Positions 1-9,979 of a stretch of 41,094 bases of DNA are shown piece after piece. The position numbers were made by a program, and so were the translations under genes. The notes under the pieces were generated by a model. It did not search any database and was not told the origin of the DNA. It worked only from the letters and a program-made list of their open reading frames with translations. Origin of the DNA: Acidobacteria bacterium 13_2_20CM_2_57_6 (GTDB lineage: Bacteria; Acidobacteriota; Terriglobia; Acidiferrales; UBA7541); assembly GCA_001917435.1 (NCBI GenBank), contig MNEA01000020.1, positions 1-41,094 on the forward strand. The letters are read 5' to 3'. How positions within the stretch are numbered: the first letter of the stretch is position 1; each line of letters opens with the position of its first letter.

Positions 1-53
1 TAAGGCATTATAGGAAGCGAAACGACAATTTTGTTTTCTGAAAGGGTATCGCT

Positions 54-1247
54 ATGCGCGCGCGAAATATTCTTACCTTAGCTTTCACATTTTTGCTGCC
101 TTCTCTGGCGCCGGCGCAAGTAACGCACGGCCAAAAGCCGATGCTGCCGGCGCCGTTCGCGACAAAATCGGCGGGCAACGCGCCGGAGGCAGCGAAGCCG
201 CCCGCAGGATTTCTGCCCACGGTGCCGAAGGGATTTCGCGTAAATGTATTCGCCACAAATTTCAAATATCCACGCTGGCTGACGATCGCCCCGAACGGGG
301 ACATTTTTCTCGCGGATTCCGGGGCTGGGGAAATCGTCGTGATGCGCGACCTGAAGAACACCGGAGGGGCGCAAGAACGTGAAGTGTTTGTGGATGGACA
401 GAAGGAACCCTTCGGCATCGTTTTCCACGAAGATTATGTGTACGTCGGGAATACGAACGAAATCGTGCGGTTTCGCTATGACCCCAAGACATCGAAGCGG
501 CTCGGGGAAAAGGAACATCTTATGGACTTGCCGACGGGCGGACATAGCACGCGAGCAGTGGCATTTTCGCCGGATGGCAAGCATCTCTTCGTCTCTGTTG
601 GCTCGAACTCGAATATTGACACAGGCGAAGATCCCCGCCGGGCTGCGGTGACCATCTGCGATCCCGACGGCAAGAATGCGCGGCTGTACGCAACGGGGCT
701 GAGGAATCCGGTGGGACTGGCGCTGGAACCGATGACAGGAGAGGTCTGGACGACAGTCAATGAACGCGACCGTCTCGGGGATGATCTTCCTCCCGATTAC
801 TTTACGTCGTTGAAAGACGGCGGATTCTACGGCTGGCCGTACAGCTACATCGGCGACAACGTCGATACACGCGTGAAGCAGGAACATCCGGAACGCGTTG
901 CGCGGGCCATCATTCCCGATGTGCTGCTCGGAGCTCACGTGGCGCCGATCCAATTCGCATTTTATACCGGGAAGCAATTTCCGGAGAGCTACCGCGGCGG
1001 CGCATTCGTAGCGGAACATGGCTCGTGGAACCGTTCTATTCGTGCCGGATACCAGGTCGCGTTTGTGGCCTTCAAGGACGGCAAGCCTTTCGCCGATCCC
1101 GTGCCGTTCCTGACTGGGCTGGTTCCCGATCCAACCAAGCCGGGTGTCTACGGACGGCCTGCCGGCGTGGCCGTGGCACCGGACGGATCCCTACTGGTGT
1201 CGGATGACGGAGCGGCCGTGATTTACCGCGTCTCCGCGGCAAAATAG
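54..1247 (+). CDS. Secreted PQQ-type sorbosone/glucose dehydrogenase-like beta-propeller protein
   Basis: The 397-residue product begins with a signal peptide (hydrophobic residues about 6-20, ending APAQ), so it should be periplasmic. The body reads as a six-bladed propeller of the glucose/sorbosone dehydrogenase family: PRWLTIAPNGDIFLADSG near residue 75, GLRNPVGLALEP near 216, and a final PAGVAVAPDGSLLVSDDGA blade. Known members oxidise sugars or sugar aldehydes with PQQ; the real substrate here is not readable from sequence. The ATG at 54 has AAAGGG at 41-46, seven bases upstream. The gene stands alone, convergent with the LysR gene downstream. No c-type heme motif (CxxCH) is present, so electrons would leave through another carrier. 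The family call is firm; the substrate is unknown. Confidence 0.87.
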   Translation: MRARNILTLAFTFLLPSLAPAQVTHGQKPMLPAPFATKSAGNAPEAAKPPAGFLPTVPKGFRVNVFATNFKYPRWLTIAPNGDIFLADSGAGEIVVMRDLKNTGGAQEREVFVDGQKEPFGIVFHEDYVYVGNTNEIVRFRYDPKTSKRLGEKEHLMDLPTGGHSTRAVAFSPDGKHLFVSVGSNSNIDTGEDPRRAAVTICDPDGKNARLYATGLRNPVGLALEPMTGEVWTTVNERDRLGDDLPPDYFTSLKDGGFYGWPYSYIGDNVDTRVKQEHPERVARAIIPDVLLGAHVAPIQFAFYTGKQFPESYRGGAFVAEHGSWNRSIRAGYQVAFVAFKDGKPFADPVPFLTGLVPDPTKPGVYGRPAGVAVAPDGSLLVSDDGAAVIYRVSAAK

Positions 1248-1360
1248 CCTGGTCGAGCGCCACAGCTTTGTCTAAATTGCGCTACTTCACGGTCAGCGTG
1301 AGCTGAATCGGTGACAATTGCAGCGGCTGGCGCGGAAGACATTGCTGCTGTCGCGGAGAT

Positions 1361-2236
1361 TTACTCTTCGCGAAGGATGCGCATGAGCTCACTGGCGGCA
1401 TGCGGGAGGCGTGCTCCGCGCCGCGATACCAGATAGACGTGGCGCGGCATATTCATTTGCCGCACTTTTACTTCTTTCATCCAACCGCGCTCGATTTCCC
1501 AATGGACGCACATGCGCGGCACGATGGCCACGCCCATGCCCATCTGCACGAACCGCTTGATGCTTTCGATCGTGGGCATTTCGATGGGCATGTTGAGCGC
1601 GGTGCGGTTTCTTGCAAATAGCTCGATGACGCGGCGGCGGAAGGGAGATTCCACGCTGTGCGCAATAAAGGTTTCTTCTCCAAGCTCGGCAACATCCACC
1701 TCACGCTTTTTCGCGAGGACGTGCTTGGGGTTCACCACCAGGGTCAGCTCGTCCTTCCGGACTTCCGTGGCCAGGAGCTGCGCATCGCGCGGCACAAAAG
1801 AGATTGCTCCCAGATCCAACCGGTAGTTCAGGACCTCATGGGGAATGTCCCGCGAGAGCATGCGGTGCACGCGAACCTGGACGCCGGAATGTCTTTCCCG
1901 AAACTTGGCTAGCGCGGGGAGGAGCGCGTGGATAGAGCTCTCGTTTACTCCCAGAGAGAGTTCCCCGCGCTTCAGTCCCTCCAATTCGGAGAGCCCTTTC
2001 TTGACTTCATCCCGCAGGTTGATCAGGCGTTCCGCGTAGTCCTTCAGAAGCGTGCCCGCATCAGTGAGGCGGACCGGGCGGGCTCCTCGGACAAAGAGCG
2101 GCTGCCCGAGCGAGTCCTCCAGCTTGCGGATGGCTAGGCTGATGGCGGGCTGTGTGCGGTACAACCGCTCCGCGGCGCGGGAAAAACTGCCCTCCTTCGC
2201 CACCATGAGAAATACCTGCAATTCACCGAGATCCAA
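1361..2236 (-). CDS. LysR-family transcriptional regulator, divergent from leuA
   Basis: The 291-residue protein is of usual LysR length. The N-terminal winged helix-turn-helix (residues 1-60) has the typical FLMVAKEGSFSRAAERLYRTQ and AISLAIRKLEDSLG stretches, followed by a linker helix and a periplasmic-binding-like effector domain from about residue 90. The start is TTG (2236-2234), supported by a strong GGAGGA Shine-Dalgarno five or so bases upstream on the minus strand; no ATG fits better. It is transcribed away from leuA across a gap of about 100 bases. LysR proteins commonly control the divergent neighbour, so control of leucine synthesis is a reasonable inference, but the effector is unknown. 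Confidence 0.92.
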   Translation of the reverse strand: MDLGELQVFLMVAKEGSFSRAAERLYRTQPAISLAIRKLEDSLGQPLFVRGARPVRLTDAGTLLKDYAERLINLRDEVKKGLSELEGLKRGELSLGVNESSIHALLPALAKFRERHSGVQVRVHRMLSRDIPHEVLNYRLDLGAISFVPRDAQLLATEVRKDELTLVVNPKHVLAKKREVDVAELGEETFIAHSVESPFRRRVIELFARNRTALNMPIEMPTIESIKRFVQMGMGVAIVPRMCVHWEIERGWMKEVKVRQMNMPRHVYLVSRRGARLPHAASELMRILREE

Positions 2237-2302
2237 GTAATCCTCCGCTCACGGCCAGTATAAGACGAAATTATCAAAACCAGAATAAAGATAAATTGGA
2301 CC

Positions 2303-2318
2303 ACAGGGCGCCTCCTGT
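2303..2318. promoter_or_regulatory. Small inverted repeat in the lysR-leuA divergent gap
   Basis: ACAGG (2303-2307) and CCTGT (2314-2318) form perfect 5-bp arms around a 6-base centre, about 25 bases before the leuA start. Position between divergent lysR and leuA fits a regulator-binding site, but a repeat this short can occur by chance. Confidence 0.3.
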
Positions 2319-2343
2319 GCGTTACTAGAGCATGGGAGACTCT

Positions 2344-3537
2344 ATGGACGTCGTACGCATTTTCGACACTACGCTCCGTGACGGCGAACAGTCCCCGGGC
2401 TTCTCGATGAACACCGAGGAGAAGATTCGCCTGGCGCGGCAGCTTGCCGCCCTGAACGTGGACGTGATTGAAGCAGGCTTCCCCATTTCGTCGCGCGGTG
2501 ACTTGGAAGCAGTCCAAAAGGTAGCGAAAGAAGTTCGCACCGTGCCGGTCGCGGCACTCGCGCGCGCCAGAAGAGAAGACGTCAACGCCGCCATCGAAGC
2601 TTTGAAACCTGCCGCCGCGCCGCGCCTGCATATTTTTCTCGCGACTTCCGATCTACACCTTCGCGTCAAGCTGAAGATGACTCGTGAGCAAGCTCTCGAA
2701 GCTATCGGCTCGATGGTTCGTTACGGCCGGCAGCATGTCGGTGAGGTGGAGTTCTCTGCCGAGGATGCCGGGCGAACCGACATCAATTTCCTTTGCCAGG
2801 TGTGCCGGACTGCGGTGGAAGCGGGCGCAACTGTCCTGAATTTGCCGGATACCGTCGGATACGCGGTGCCGGAAGAGTATGGCGCGATGTTCACCAAGGT
2901 CCGTGAATACTTGGAGGATGCCCAGGGGATTACGCTCAGCGCGCATTGCCACGACGATCTAGGCATGGCCGTGGCGAACTCGCTAGCGGCGATTCGCGCC
3001 GGCGTGCGCCAGATCGAGTGCACCATCAACGGTATTGGCGAGCGCGCAGGGAACGCCTCCCTGGAAGAAGTTGTCGTGGCTCTGGCGGTTCGTAAGGACA
3101 CCTTTGGTGTCACGACGGGAATTCGACTGGAGCAGCTTTTCCCCACGAGCCGCCTGCTCACGGAAATTACGGGAGCGCAAGTCGCGCCGAATAAAGCCAT
3201 TGTGGGCGCCAACGCCTTCGCGCACGAAGCCGGAATTCACCAGGATGGCATCATCAAGAACCCGCTCACTTATGAGATCATCTCGCCGCAGATGGTTGGC
3301 GTGCCGGCCCGTTCGCTGGTCCTCGGAAAGCATTCCGGCCGCAACGCGCTGCGCATGACTCTGCGCGATCTGGGTTACGACGCCAGTGATGCCGAGCTTG
3401 CGGAAGTTTATAGCCGCGTGACGGCGCTTGCGGATCAGTCCAAGCAGGTGCGCTCGCGAGACATTGTGGCCATCGCGCACGAAGTGATTCGACGGCGGCC
3501 CGCGGCGATGGCCGCGGAATCGTCTTCAGCCGCCTGA
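2344..3537 (+). CDS. leuA: 2-isopropylmalate synthase, short form lacking the regulatory domain
   Basis: The product condenses acetyl-CoA with 2-oxoisovalerate, the first step of leucine synthesis. The DRE-TIM metallolyase signature is clear: IFDTTLRDGEQSPGFSMN at the N-terminus, AHCHDDLGMAVANS near residue 203, and GIGERAGNASLEEVV near 227. It ends after about 397 residues, whereas classical LeuA is about 510 because of a C-terminal allosteric domain; that domain is absent. Homocitrate or citramalate synthase are related alternatives, but leuB follows and supports leucine synthesis. I chose ATG 2344 over in-frame ATG 2332 because GGGAG (2334-2338) precedes it and the protein then begins at the usual family point. 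No leuC or leuD is nearby. Confidence 0.88.
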   Translation: MDVVRIFDTTLRDGEQSPGFSMNTEEKIRLARQLAALNVDVIEAGFPISSRGDLEAVQKVAKEVRTVPVAALARARREDVNAAIEALKPAAAPRLHIFLATSDLHLRVKLKMTREQALEAIGSMVRYGRQHVGEVEFSAEDAGRTDINFLCQVCRTAVEAGATVLNLPDTVGYAVPEEYGAMFTKVREYLEDAQGITLSAHCHDDLGMAVANSLAAIRAGVRQIECTINGIGERAGNASLEEVVVALAVRKDTFGVTTGIRLEQLFPTSRLLTEITGAQVAPNKAIVGANAFAHEAGIHQDGIIKNPLTYEIISPQMVGVPARSLVLGKHSGRNALRMTLRDLGYDASDAELAEVYSRVTALADQSKQVRSRDIVAIAHEVIRRRPAAMAAESSSAA

Positions 3538-3645
3538 GCCTGGGCCGCGGCCAAAAGAATTTCGCAACGCCCGCATCGCGCCGTTCTACACCTCCTGCAA
3601 AGTGCGCGTGGCTTGCTGGATTTCTGATTATTTGTGGGGACTGCC

Positions 3646-4752
3646 ATGAAGAAGACTATTGTCCTTCTGCCGGGAGACGGTATCGGCCCGGAAGTGACGC
3701 GCGCGGCTGCGGCCGTCCTCCGCGAATCCGCGCAAGAATTTAATCACCAGTTTGATTTCATAGAGCTTCCCCTCGGTGGCGCGGCCATCGACGCCGCAGG
3801 CACGCCGCTTCCCAATGAAACGCTAGACGTTTGCCGCAAAGCTGACGCCGTTTTTCTGGGAGCCGTCGGCGGCCCCAAGTGGGATTCATTGCCCGTGGGA
3901 AAGCGCCCGGAAAGCGGGCTGCTTGACCTTCGCAAAGGGCTGGGACTCTACGTCAACGTTCGTCCCGTTAAGCTTCTGGAACCGCTGAGAGGGATATCGC
4001 CCTTGAAGGTCGACAGGCTCGGCGACTTGGATCTTGAGATTGTGCGCGAACTCGCCGGCGGAATGTATTTTGGCGAACGGGGGAACACCACGGAAAAGGG
4101 CGTAGAGCGCGCTTGGGACACGGAATCGTACTCGACGCCGGAAATCGAGCGCATCGCCACGTTTGCTTATACGCGTGCAGAGAACCGCTCGAGGCGTCTG
4201 TGCTCGGTGGACAAAGCGAACGTATTGACCAGCTCGCAGCTCTGGCGCCGCACCGTCACGGCTATGAGCGCCGTCTACCCCGCCGTGAAACTCGAGCACA
4301 TGTACGTGGACAACGCGGCGATGCAATTGACGCTGCGTCCCTCGCAATTTGACGTGATACTCAGCAGCAACATGTTCGGCGATATCCTAAGCGACGCGGC
4401 CGCGGCGCTGGTCGGCTCCATCGGGCTGATTCCTTCGGCCAGCTTTGGTTCGTCTGCTCCACTCTTTGAACCCATTCACGGTTCGGCGCCATCTTTGGCT
4501 GGAACAGACTCCGCCAATCCCATCGGCTCGATTCTTAGCGCCACCATGATGCTCCGAGACGCCTTCGGGCTTTCATTGGAAGCGGACTGGGTTGAGCAGT
4601 CGCTCAATCGCGTGCTCGCCGGCGGCTACCGGACGCCCGATATCACGGAGCCCGGCGCCCGCTCCGTCGGTGGCTCCGTCTTTACTGAAGTCCTTCGCGA
4701 AGAGATGCAGCGCACCTTCGAACACGCCGAGCGCTACGGCTGGGGTGTCTAG
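3646..4752 (+). CDS. leuB: 3-isopropylmalate dehydrogenase
   Basis: The 368-residue product oxidatively decarboxylates 3-isopropylmalate with NAD, the third step of leucine synthesis, in the cytoplasm. Visible family marks are LLPGDGIGPEV at the N-terminus, GAVGGPKWD near residue 73, the RELAGGMYFGERG substrate region, the VDKANVLTSS segment, VDNAAMQL, and the FEPIHGSAPSLAGTDSANP nucleotide-binding loop. ATG 3646 is preferred over GTG 3634 because GGGGA (3636-3640) precedes it and MKKTIVLLPGDG is the normal family N-terminus. It lies 108 bases after leuA and is probably co-transcribed. leuC and leuD are missing here and must be elsewhere. Confidence 0.96.
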   Translation: MKKTIVLLPGDGIGPEVTRAAAAVLRESAQEFNHQFDFIELPLGGAAIDAAGTPLPNETLDVCRKADAVFLGAVGGPKWDSLPVGKRPESGLLDLRKGLGLYVNVRPVKLLEPLRGISPLKVDRLGDLDLEIVRELAGGMYFGERGNTTEKGVERAWDTESYSTPEIERIATFAYTRAENRSRRLCSVDKANVLTSSQLWRRTVTAMSAVYPAVKLEHMYVDNAAMQLTLRPSQFDVILSSNMFGDILSDAAAALVGSIGLIPSASFGSSAPLFEPIHGSAPSLAGTDSANPIGSILSATMMLRDAFGLSLEADWVEQSLNRVLAGGYRTPDITEPGARSVGGSVFTEVLREEMQRTFEHAERYGWGV

Positions 4753-5016
4753 CACCGCCTCCTGCTAGCAGCTTCAACGCAACGTCAGCCCATCATCCCG
4801 GTTGTCTTGCGAGAAGCCGCTGACAATGCTACTTTTACACTTTCCGAAGCAGCCTGCCGCGGACCAGGGTCGAGGATCACATTACGCTGTGGTGGAGATG
4901 TGGGCTGCGAATCCGTTGCACAGCTATTGACCAAAGGGTGAAAAACATCATTACTCATCGCCATTTTCTTGAGCTATCCTCGCGGTGGATTGATTGCCGT
5001 TTGTCGTAGGCCTGCT
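4753..5016. other. Intergenic gap before the acyl-CoA reductase operon
   Basis: About 260 bases separate leuB from the lipid operon. A 10-base palindrome CTGCTAGCAG lies shortly after the leuB stop, and GTCAGC/GCTGAC arms occur a little downstream, but no U-tract follows, so I do not call a terminator. No coding frame looked protein-like. Confidence 0.4.
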
Positions 5017-7395
5017 ATGGCGCCACACAAGTCCAATTCGAGGCGTGTCTTGCTTGCCCCCGGGACCGGCTCCGTTTCCTATTGGCGCGTCGAAGGCTCC
5101 CTGTTCGAACTTGGCGCCCTGCGCCCGGTCGGCTTTTTCACCTGGAACTCGCAGAGTTTTGCGGAACGCTGGGCCCGCCGCGCGGGCATGGCCGGCATGG
5201 CGCTGGCGCGGCCCTTCGCTTATTTTGCGAGTCGCACGTTTGCCACGCGTTTCTTGCACACATTGCTTCGGGGCGTCAGCCGCGATCGCCTCGACCTCCT
5301 CGGCGAAGAGTACTTTCACTATGTCCTGAAGCCGCAATTGCGCGGCGAGGCTGCTGAGAAGTTGATCGAAGCGGTTCGCAACGGCGAACGCGTCGTCCTG
5401 GTTGGCCAGCTCCTGGAAAACATCCTTCGTCCATTGGCGCACCATTTTGGCGTGGATTTTTTCATCTCGAATCGCTTGGAATTTCGCGATGGCAAAGCCA
5501 CCGGCCGGCTCCTCGATCCCATTGTGCGCCCGCGCGGACCTTTGGCGTGGATCGCCAGTAGCGAGACCGACGGCCATATCCCCCGCGAAAAACTTCTGAA
5601 CCAGCTTGGCTGGACGCAGAAGCCCGAGCGTCTTGAAAGCGCGCTGGAGTCCACCGCCCGGCCAACCGTTTCGCAGGGCAAGTCGGTTGCACTCTTCGGT
5701 GAAACTCCGCGTGTCGACCGTCTCTCGGTCCGCGAGAGTCTCGCGAATCGGCATCTGCTTCTCATCGGCGTAACCGGATTCATCGGCAAGGTCTGGCTTG
5801 TGGATCTGCTAGAAAATATTCCCAATATCGGCAAGATCACGCTTCTGATTCGCCGCAACCGCACAACCTCCGCGCTTCGCCGTTTCGAGAAGATCGTCGA
5901 GGATTCTCCGTCCTTCGATACTCTCCATGAGCGCCATGGCCGCAAGCTCGGCGCATTTCTCAAGCAGAAACTAGAAGTCGTCGAAGGGGACGTGAGCCTC
6001 CCGGGTCTCGGACTCGACCAGGAAACGCAAGCGCGGCTCGCCAATTCGCTCGACCTTATCGTCAACAGTGCCGGGTTGACGGATTTCAACCCCGACTTGC
6101 GTGACGCCCTTTCTTCCAACGTGGATTCCGCGATCCATTTGCTCGACTTTCTCCGCAAATGCCATCACGCCGGGTTGATGCATCTTTCCACTTGCTACGT
6201 GGTTGGCATGCGCGACGGTCGCGTCACCGAGGAGCTGCACGACAATTACAATCCCGCCAGCGATTCCCAATTCGATGCCGAGCGCGAAGTCGAGTCGCTC
6301 CGCGAAACCATTCGCCGCGTCGAAGAACGCGCAGAAAGCCCTGAACTGGACAAGGCCCTTCGTCGCCAGGCGCTGGGCCGCAGTGGCAACGAAGCTTCCG
6401 CTCCTGCTGCGGAGCTTGACGGTGTTTTGAAACGCAATCGAGCGCGCTGGGCGCGCAACCGTCTCGTGCGTGTCGGCCTGCGTCGCGCGCAGCATCTCGG
6501 CTGGCCCAATACTTACACGTTCACGAAAAGTCTCGGCGAATCCATCCTAGCGCGCCGGGGCCGCGACCTGCCCATCGCCATCGTCCGCCCCTCGATCGTG
6601 GAAAGCTCGGAACGCTCTCCCTTCACCGGTTGGAACGAAGGCATCAATACCTCTGGTCCGCTTTCCTATCTTCTTGGCACGAATTTTCGCCAGCTTCCTT
6701 CGAATGAGCGGAAGTGCCTCGACGTGATTCCCGTCGACATGGTTTGCCGCGGGATGACGCTCATTGCTTCCGCGGTCGTCGTCCGCCGCCATGCTCGCCT
6801 TTACCAGCTTGCGACCTCCGCGATCAATCCCGTCAATATGGGGCGCAGCATCGAGCTCACCGGGCTTGCCCACCGCAAGCATTACCGCACCACCAACGGC
6901 ATCGATAGCTGGCTCAAGGTAAAATTTGAATCCATCTCGGTGTCGAAGCAGCGCTACGAACGTCTCTCCATTCCCATGCAGAAGGCCGTCATCTCTCGCA
7001 TCAATCGCGCGGCCGTTTCCCTTCGAATGAAAAAGCCGCCGCTCGCCCGCGCCGAGCGCGACCTGATCCGCGCCGAAAAATTGATCGAGCTCTACGAGCC
7101 TTTTATTCTTCACAACGAACACGTCTTCGAATCCGAGAACGCGCGTCTGCTTTCCGCCATGCTTCCCGCTGACGAGCGCCCGCTCTTCGATTTCGCCCCG
7201 GAGTTCATCGACTGGTGGGACTATTGGATCAACGTGCACATACCGGCGCTTCGCCGCTGGTGCTATCCGCTGATGGAGGGCCGTCCGCTCGAGTCGCGCG
7301 AGCCCCGCGCGCTGGATTGGTCCGCTGAAGCGCCGCACGGGACTTCGCTTCCGGAAGCTGCTACGCCTTCAGACCCTTTATGGCGATCTTCGTAA
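5017..7395 (+). CDS. Fatty acyl-CoA reductase (FAR type) with degenerate N-terminal HAD domain
   Basis: The 792-residue protein has two parts. Residues about 20-220 look like a HAD-IB phosphatase-type domain, but the motif I DxDGT is replaced by RVEGSL and the motif II serine region reads VLVGQ, so hydrolase activity should be lost. From about residue 245 an extended SDR/FAR domain begins with the nucleotide loop [11 protein letters not shown]; the catalytic YxxxK is YTFTK near residue 500, and the C-terminus matches a FAR C-terminal (sterile) region. FAR enzymes reduce acyl-CoA with NADPH to fatty aldehyde or alcohol. ATG 5017 with TAGG upstream is preferred to the TTG at 4969. The next gene starts 16 bases before this stop, so translation is coupled. 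Confidence 0.82.
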   Translation: MAPHKSNSRRVLLAPGTGSVSYWRVEGSLFELGALRPVGFFTWNSQSFAERWARRAGMAGMALARPFAYFASRTFATRFLHTLLRGVSRDRLDLLGEEYFHYVLKPQLRGEAAEKLIEAVRNGERVVLVGQLLENILRPLAHHFGVDFFISNRLEFRDGKATGRLLDPIVRPRGPLAWIASSETDGHIPREKLLNQLGWTQKPERLESALESTARPTVSQGKSVALFGETPRVDRLSVRESLANRHLLLIGVTGFIGKVWLVDLLENIPNIGKITLLIRRNRTTSALRRFEKIVEDSPSFDTLHERHGRKLGAFLKQKLEVVEGDVSLPGLGLDQETQARLANSLDLIVNSAGLTDFNPDLRDALSSNVDSAIHLLDFLRKCHHAGLMHLSTCYVVGMRDGRVTEELHDNYNPASDSQFDAEREVESLRETIRRVEERAESPELDKALRRQALGRSGNEASAPAAELDGVLKRNRARWARNRLVRVGLRRAQHLGWPNTYTFTKSLGESILARRGRDLPIAIVRPSIVESSERSPFTGWNEGINTSGPLSYLLGTNFRQLPSNERKCLDVIPVDMVCRGMTLIASAVVVRRHARLYQLATSAINPVNMGRSIELTGLAHRKHYRTTNGIDSWLKVKFESISVSKQRYERLSIPMQKAVISRINRAAVSLRMKKPPLARAERDLIRAEKLIELYEPFILHNEHVFESENARLLSAMLPADERPLFDFAPEFIDWWDYWINVHIPALRRWCYPLMEGRPLESREPRALDWSAEAPHGTSLPEAATPSDPLWRSS

Positions 7396-8537
7396 CCGGC
7401 TCGACCGGCTACCTGGGCAGTTACCTTGTTGCGGGACTACTCACCGGGTACCGCGACAAGCTCAATCTCCTGATTCGTGCGAAAACGGAACAGGAAGCCC
7501 GCGAACGCCTCTGGACTTCGCTGCAACTCCACTTCGAGTTTCCCGAATTTGCCGAATACCTGAACACGCGCGTGCGCATTTTTCGTGGCGACCTGACCGG
7601 CGAGCGTTTTGGCCTTTCCGATGACGAATACCATGCCCTCGTTGACACCACGGATTCCTTGATCCACTGCGCCGCATCGCTGAATCGCAAATCGGAGAAG
7701 CAGTGCCTGAATGTCAACCTGCGAGGCACGCTCGAAGTCATTCAACTCGCGCGCCGCGCTCAGAACCGCAACGGATTGCGCCGCTACTCGCATGTTTCCA
7801 CCGTCGCGGTCGCGGGAAAGAGAAAAAACGAAGTCGTCACCGAAGACGCGGCCATCGACTGGTCCCGCTCTGATTACGATCCCTACGCCCGCACCAAGAA
7901 ATTTTGCGAGCACATGGCCAACCAACTTTTGCCCGATGTGCACAAGACGATTTTTCGCCCCGCCATCGTTATGGGCGACAGCCGCCGCGCGGAGACTTCG
8001 CAATTCGATATGGTCCAGGCCTTCCACGTTCTCGCGCACATGCCTGTTCTTCCGCTCCGTCCCCAGGATAAAATCGACATCGTGCCGGCAAACTATGTCG
8101 GCAAAGCCATCGTGACCATGCATCAAAAGGAAGCGCCCGCTTACGGCATCTACCATCTGTCTTCCGGCACGGGTTCGCAAACCTACCGGGAGCTGACCGA
8201 TGCCATCGCTCAGGCCGGCGCCATGCTTCGGCCCATCTATTTCCCGTCTTTGGGCGGACCTTTTTCCAGCACCGTCAATTGGGTCGCCAATCGCAGCGGG
8301 GCTGCGGGATACGGCGCTTCGCTGCTGAAAGTTTTCTGGCCCTATCTAGACTGGAACACCGTTTTCGACAATTCCCGCGTCGTCGCGGAACTCGGCGAAG
8401 AGCCTGCAAAATTCTCGGCTTATGCGGCCCCGCTTCTGAAATATTGCCGCGAAAACAAATTCCCCTTTCCCGCCAAGCCCTGGCCGGCCTCTACGGGCGC
8501 GGTGAAAAACGTCGCGGCAGGGAGAATCCGCGCATGA
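7380..8537 (+). CDS. Extended SDR / thioester-reductase-like NAD(P)-dependent protein
   Basis: The 385-residue protein opens with a Rossmann dinucleotide loop ([13 protein letters not shown]), followed by LLIRA and an FRGDLT segment typical of carboxylic-acid/thioester reductase and FAR-like SDRs. The catalytic pair appears as YARTK near residue 165, then [10 protein letters not shown]. It probably reduces or epimerises a carbonyl in the same pathway as the FAR upstream; the substrate cannot be read. It overlaps the FAR gene by 16 bases and the next gene by ATGA, so it sits inside a polycistronic unit. No signal peptide is seen. Confidence 0.85.
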   Translation: MAIFVTGSTGYLGSYLVAGLLTGYRDKLNLLIRAKTEQEARERLWTSLQLHFEFPEFAEYLNTRVRIFRGDLTGERFGLSDDEYHALVDTTDSLIHCAASLNRKSEKQCLNVNLRGTLEVIQLARRAQNRNGLRRYSHVSTVAVAGKRKNEVVTEDAAIDWSRSDYDPYARTKKFCEHMANQLLPDVHKTIFRPAIVMGDSRRAETSQFDMVQAFHVLAHMPVLPLRPQDKIDIVPANYVGKAIVTMHQKEAPAYGIYHLSSGTGSQTYRELTDAIAQAGAMLRPIYFPSLGGPFSSTVNWVANRSGAAGYGASLLKVFWPYLDWNTVFDNSRVVAELGEEPAKFSAYAAPLLKYCRENKFPFPAKPWPASTGAVKNVAAGRIRA

Positions 8538-9973
8538 CCGATTTCCTCCTCGTCGCTTGGGTCAGCGCCCTGATTGAAATCACGCGCTTCGGCTGGATGC
8601 TCGGCCTCGGCGAGCGCTGGACGCCCGGCGAAAAGCTGAAGCTCCTCTTTGCGGGCTATAACGGCACGCGCAATACCGGTAGCGATGTGCGCGTTCAGGA
8701 AATGCTGCGGCAGGTCCGCCATGTTCTTGGCGCGGAGCACGTCGATTTCAGCGTCATGACGCAGAATTTCGAGCGCACCAAAGGCTACTTCGAAGGCACG
8801 CGTCAGGTTCATCTCCCCGATGTATTTCCGCCTTTCCTCTTCCACGAAGTCCGCGCCAATCACGCTGTAATCGCTTGCGAAGGCTCGATGTTTAAAAGCA
8901 AATTTGCCAATGCCCTTACCACCATGATGATTGGTTCGCTCGGTCTGGCTTCCGCTGAAAACAAGCTTTCCCTCGCCTACGGTGGCGAAGCGGGGCACAT
9001 GGACGGGCTCATTCAATCGATGTGCCAGCGCTACGTCCACGATTCTCTGGTCATCACGCGCAACGTGGAATCGCGTACCCTTCTGAGTTCCCTCGGAATT
9101 CCAACTGAGCTGGGTACGGATACTGCCTGGACGTTTGAACCGCATCCGCCCGAATACGCCCGAAAGGTGCTTCGCGATGCGGGCTGGGACGAAAAGACAC
9201 CCATACTCGTCCTCTGCCCCATTCATCCTTTCGTCTGGCCGGTGAAAGCCTCCATTGCGAAATACGTCGCGCGCGTCACTACCGGCGCCTATAACGACAG
9301 CCAGTATCGTACCGTTTATTTCTTTGAGTCCGGATCCGAAGTGGATAGAAAATTCGAACACTACATTTCTGGATTCACCAAGGCGATGCGGGCTTTCATT
9401 CAGCGCCATCGCGTGTTTCCAATTCTAGTGGCCATGGAACGCCTTGACACTGTCGCATGCCGCGAAATCGCTTCACGGATTCCGGGCACTCCGGTTTTCA
9501 CTTCGGATGATTACGACATGTTCCAGCTTGTCTCCATCCTGCGCGCGTGCTCCTACATGGTTTCTTCGCGTTACCACGGCATTGTGACTTGCATGCCGAG
9601 TCTCGTAGCTTCCGCGGGCGTCACCATGGACGAGCGCATCCGCAATCTCATGCGCGAGCGTGGGCATCAGCATCTTTTTCTTACCGTGGATGACTCCGAT
9701 CTGGAACCGAAGCTTCTCCAGGTTATGGAGACACTCGTCGCCGAAGCCGATTCCGTCCGCGAGGGCATCGGTCAAACCGTTGTCCGCAATCTCAAAGTAA
9801 TGGCCCGCATGGGCACATTCCTAGAAGACGTTGTCCGGCGTAGCTATCCTGAATTTCCGTTGCGTTCCGGCGTTTTTTCCTGGGAAGACTATCTGCCGCC
9901 CCTCGGCAAAAATTTGACTCAGCTCGCCGAGCGCTACGATTCTTCGCCGGCCGCCTTGGCGGCCGTTCGCTGA
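8534..9973 (+). CDS. Polysaccharide pyruvyl transferase-like protein
   Basis: The 479-residue product starts with a hydrophobic stretch (residues 1-25) and then [15 protein letters not shown], matching the N-terminal GNxGD-type region of the CsaB/WcaK polysaccharide pyruvyl transferase family. Near the C-terminus [15 protein letters not shown] matches the family's conserved SR(Y/L)HG motif. Known members transfer pyruvate from PEP onto sugars of cell-wall or exopolysaccharides. Its place in a lipid-metabolism operon is unusual and suggests a glycolipid or lipid-linked substrate, which is inference. ATG 8534 overlaps the previous stop (ATGA) and has GGGAGA upstream. A longer open frame extends upstream but only shadows the previous gene. 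Confidence 0.8.
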   Translation: MTDFLLVAWVSALIEITRFGWMLGLGERWTPGEKLKLLFAGYNGTRNTGSDVRVQEMLRQVRHVLGAEHVDFSVMTQNFERTKGYFEGTRQVHLPDVFPPFLFHEVRANHAVIACEGSMFKSKFANALTTMMIGSLGLASAENKLSLAYGGEAGHMDGLIQSMCQRYVHDSLVITRNVESRTLLSSLGIPTELGTDTAWTFEPHPPEYARKVLRDAGWDEKTPILVLCPIHPFVWPVKASIAKYVARVTTGAYNDSQYRTVYFFESGSEVDRKFEHYISGFTKAMRAFIQRHRVFPILVAMERLDTVACREIASRIPGTPVFTSDDYDMFQLVSILRACSYMVSSRYHGIVTCMPSLVASAGVTMDERIRNLMRERGHQHLFLTVDDSDLEPKLLQVMETLVAEADSVREGIGQTVVRNLKVMARMGTFLEDVVRRSYPEFPLRSGVFSWEDYLPPLGKNLTQLAERYDSSPAALAAVR

Positions 9974-9979
9974 TCCTGC

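Noticed and set aside
1261..1360. A minus-strand run ending QLSPIQLTLTVK before a stop, resembling the C-terminus of a secreted protein.
   Set aside because: It is only about 25 codons, has no start and overlaps the end of the LysR gene in another frame; likely chance.
8279..8533. An upstream in-frame extension of the pyruvyl-transferase-like gene.
   Set aside because: It overlaps the SDR gene in another frame, and ATG 8534 has a ribosome site and the usual ATGA coupling.
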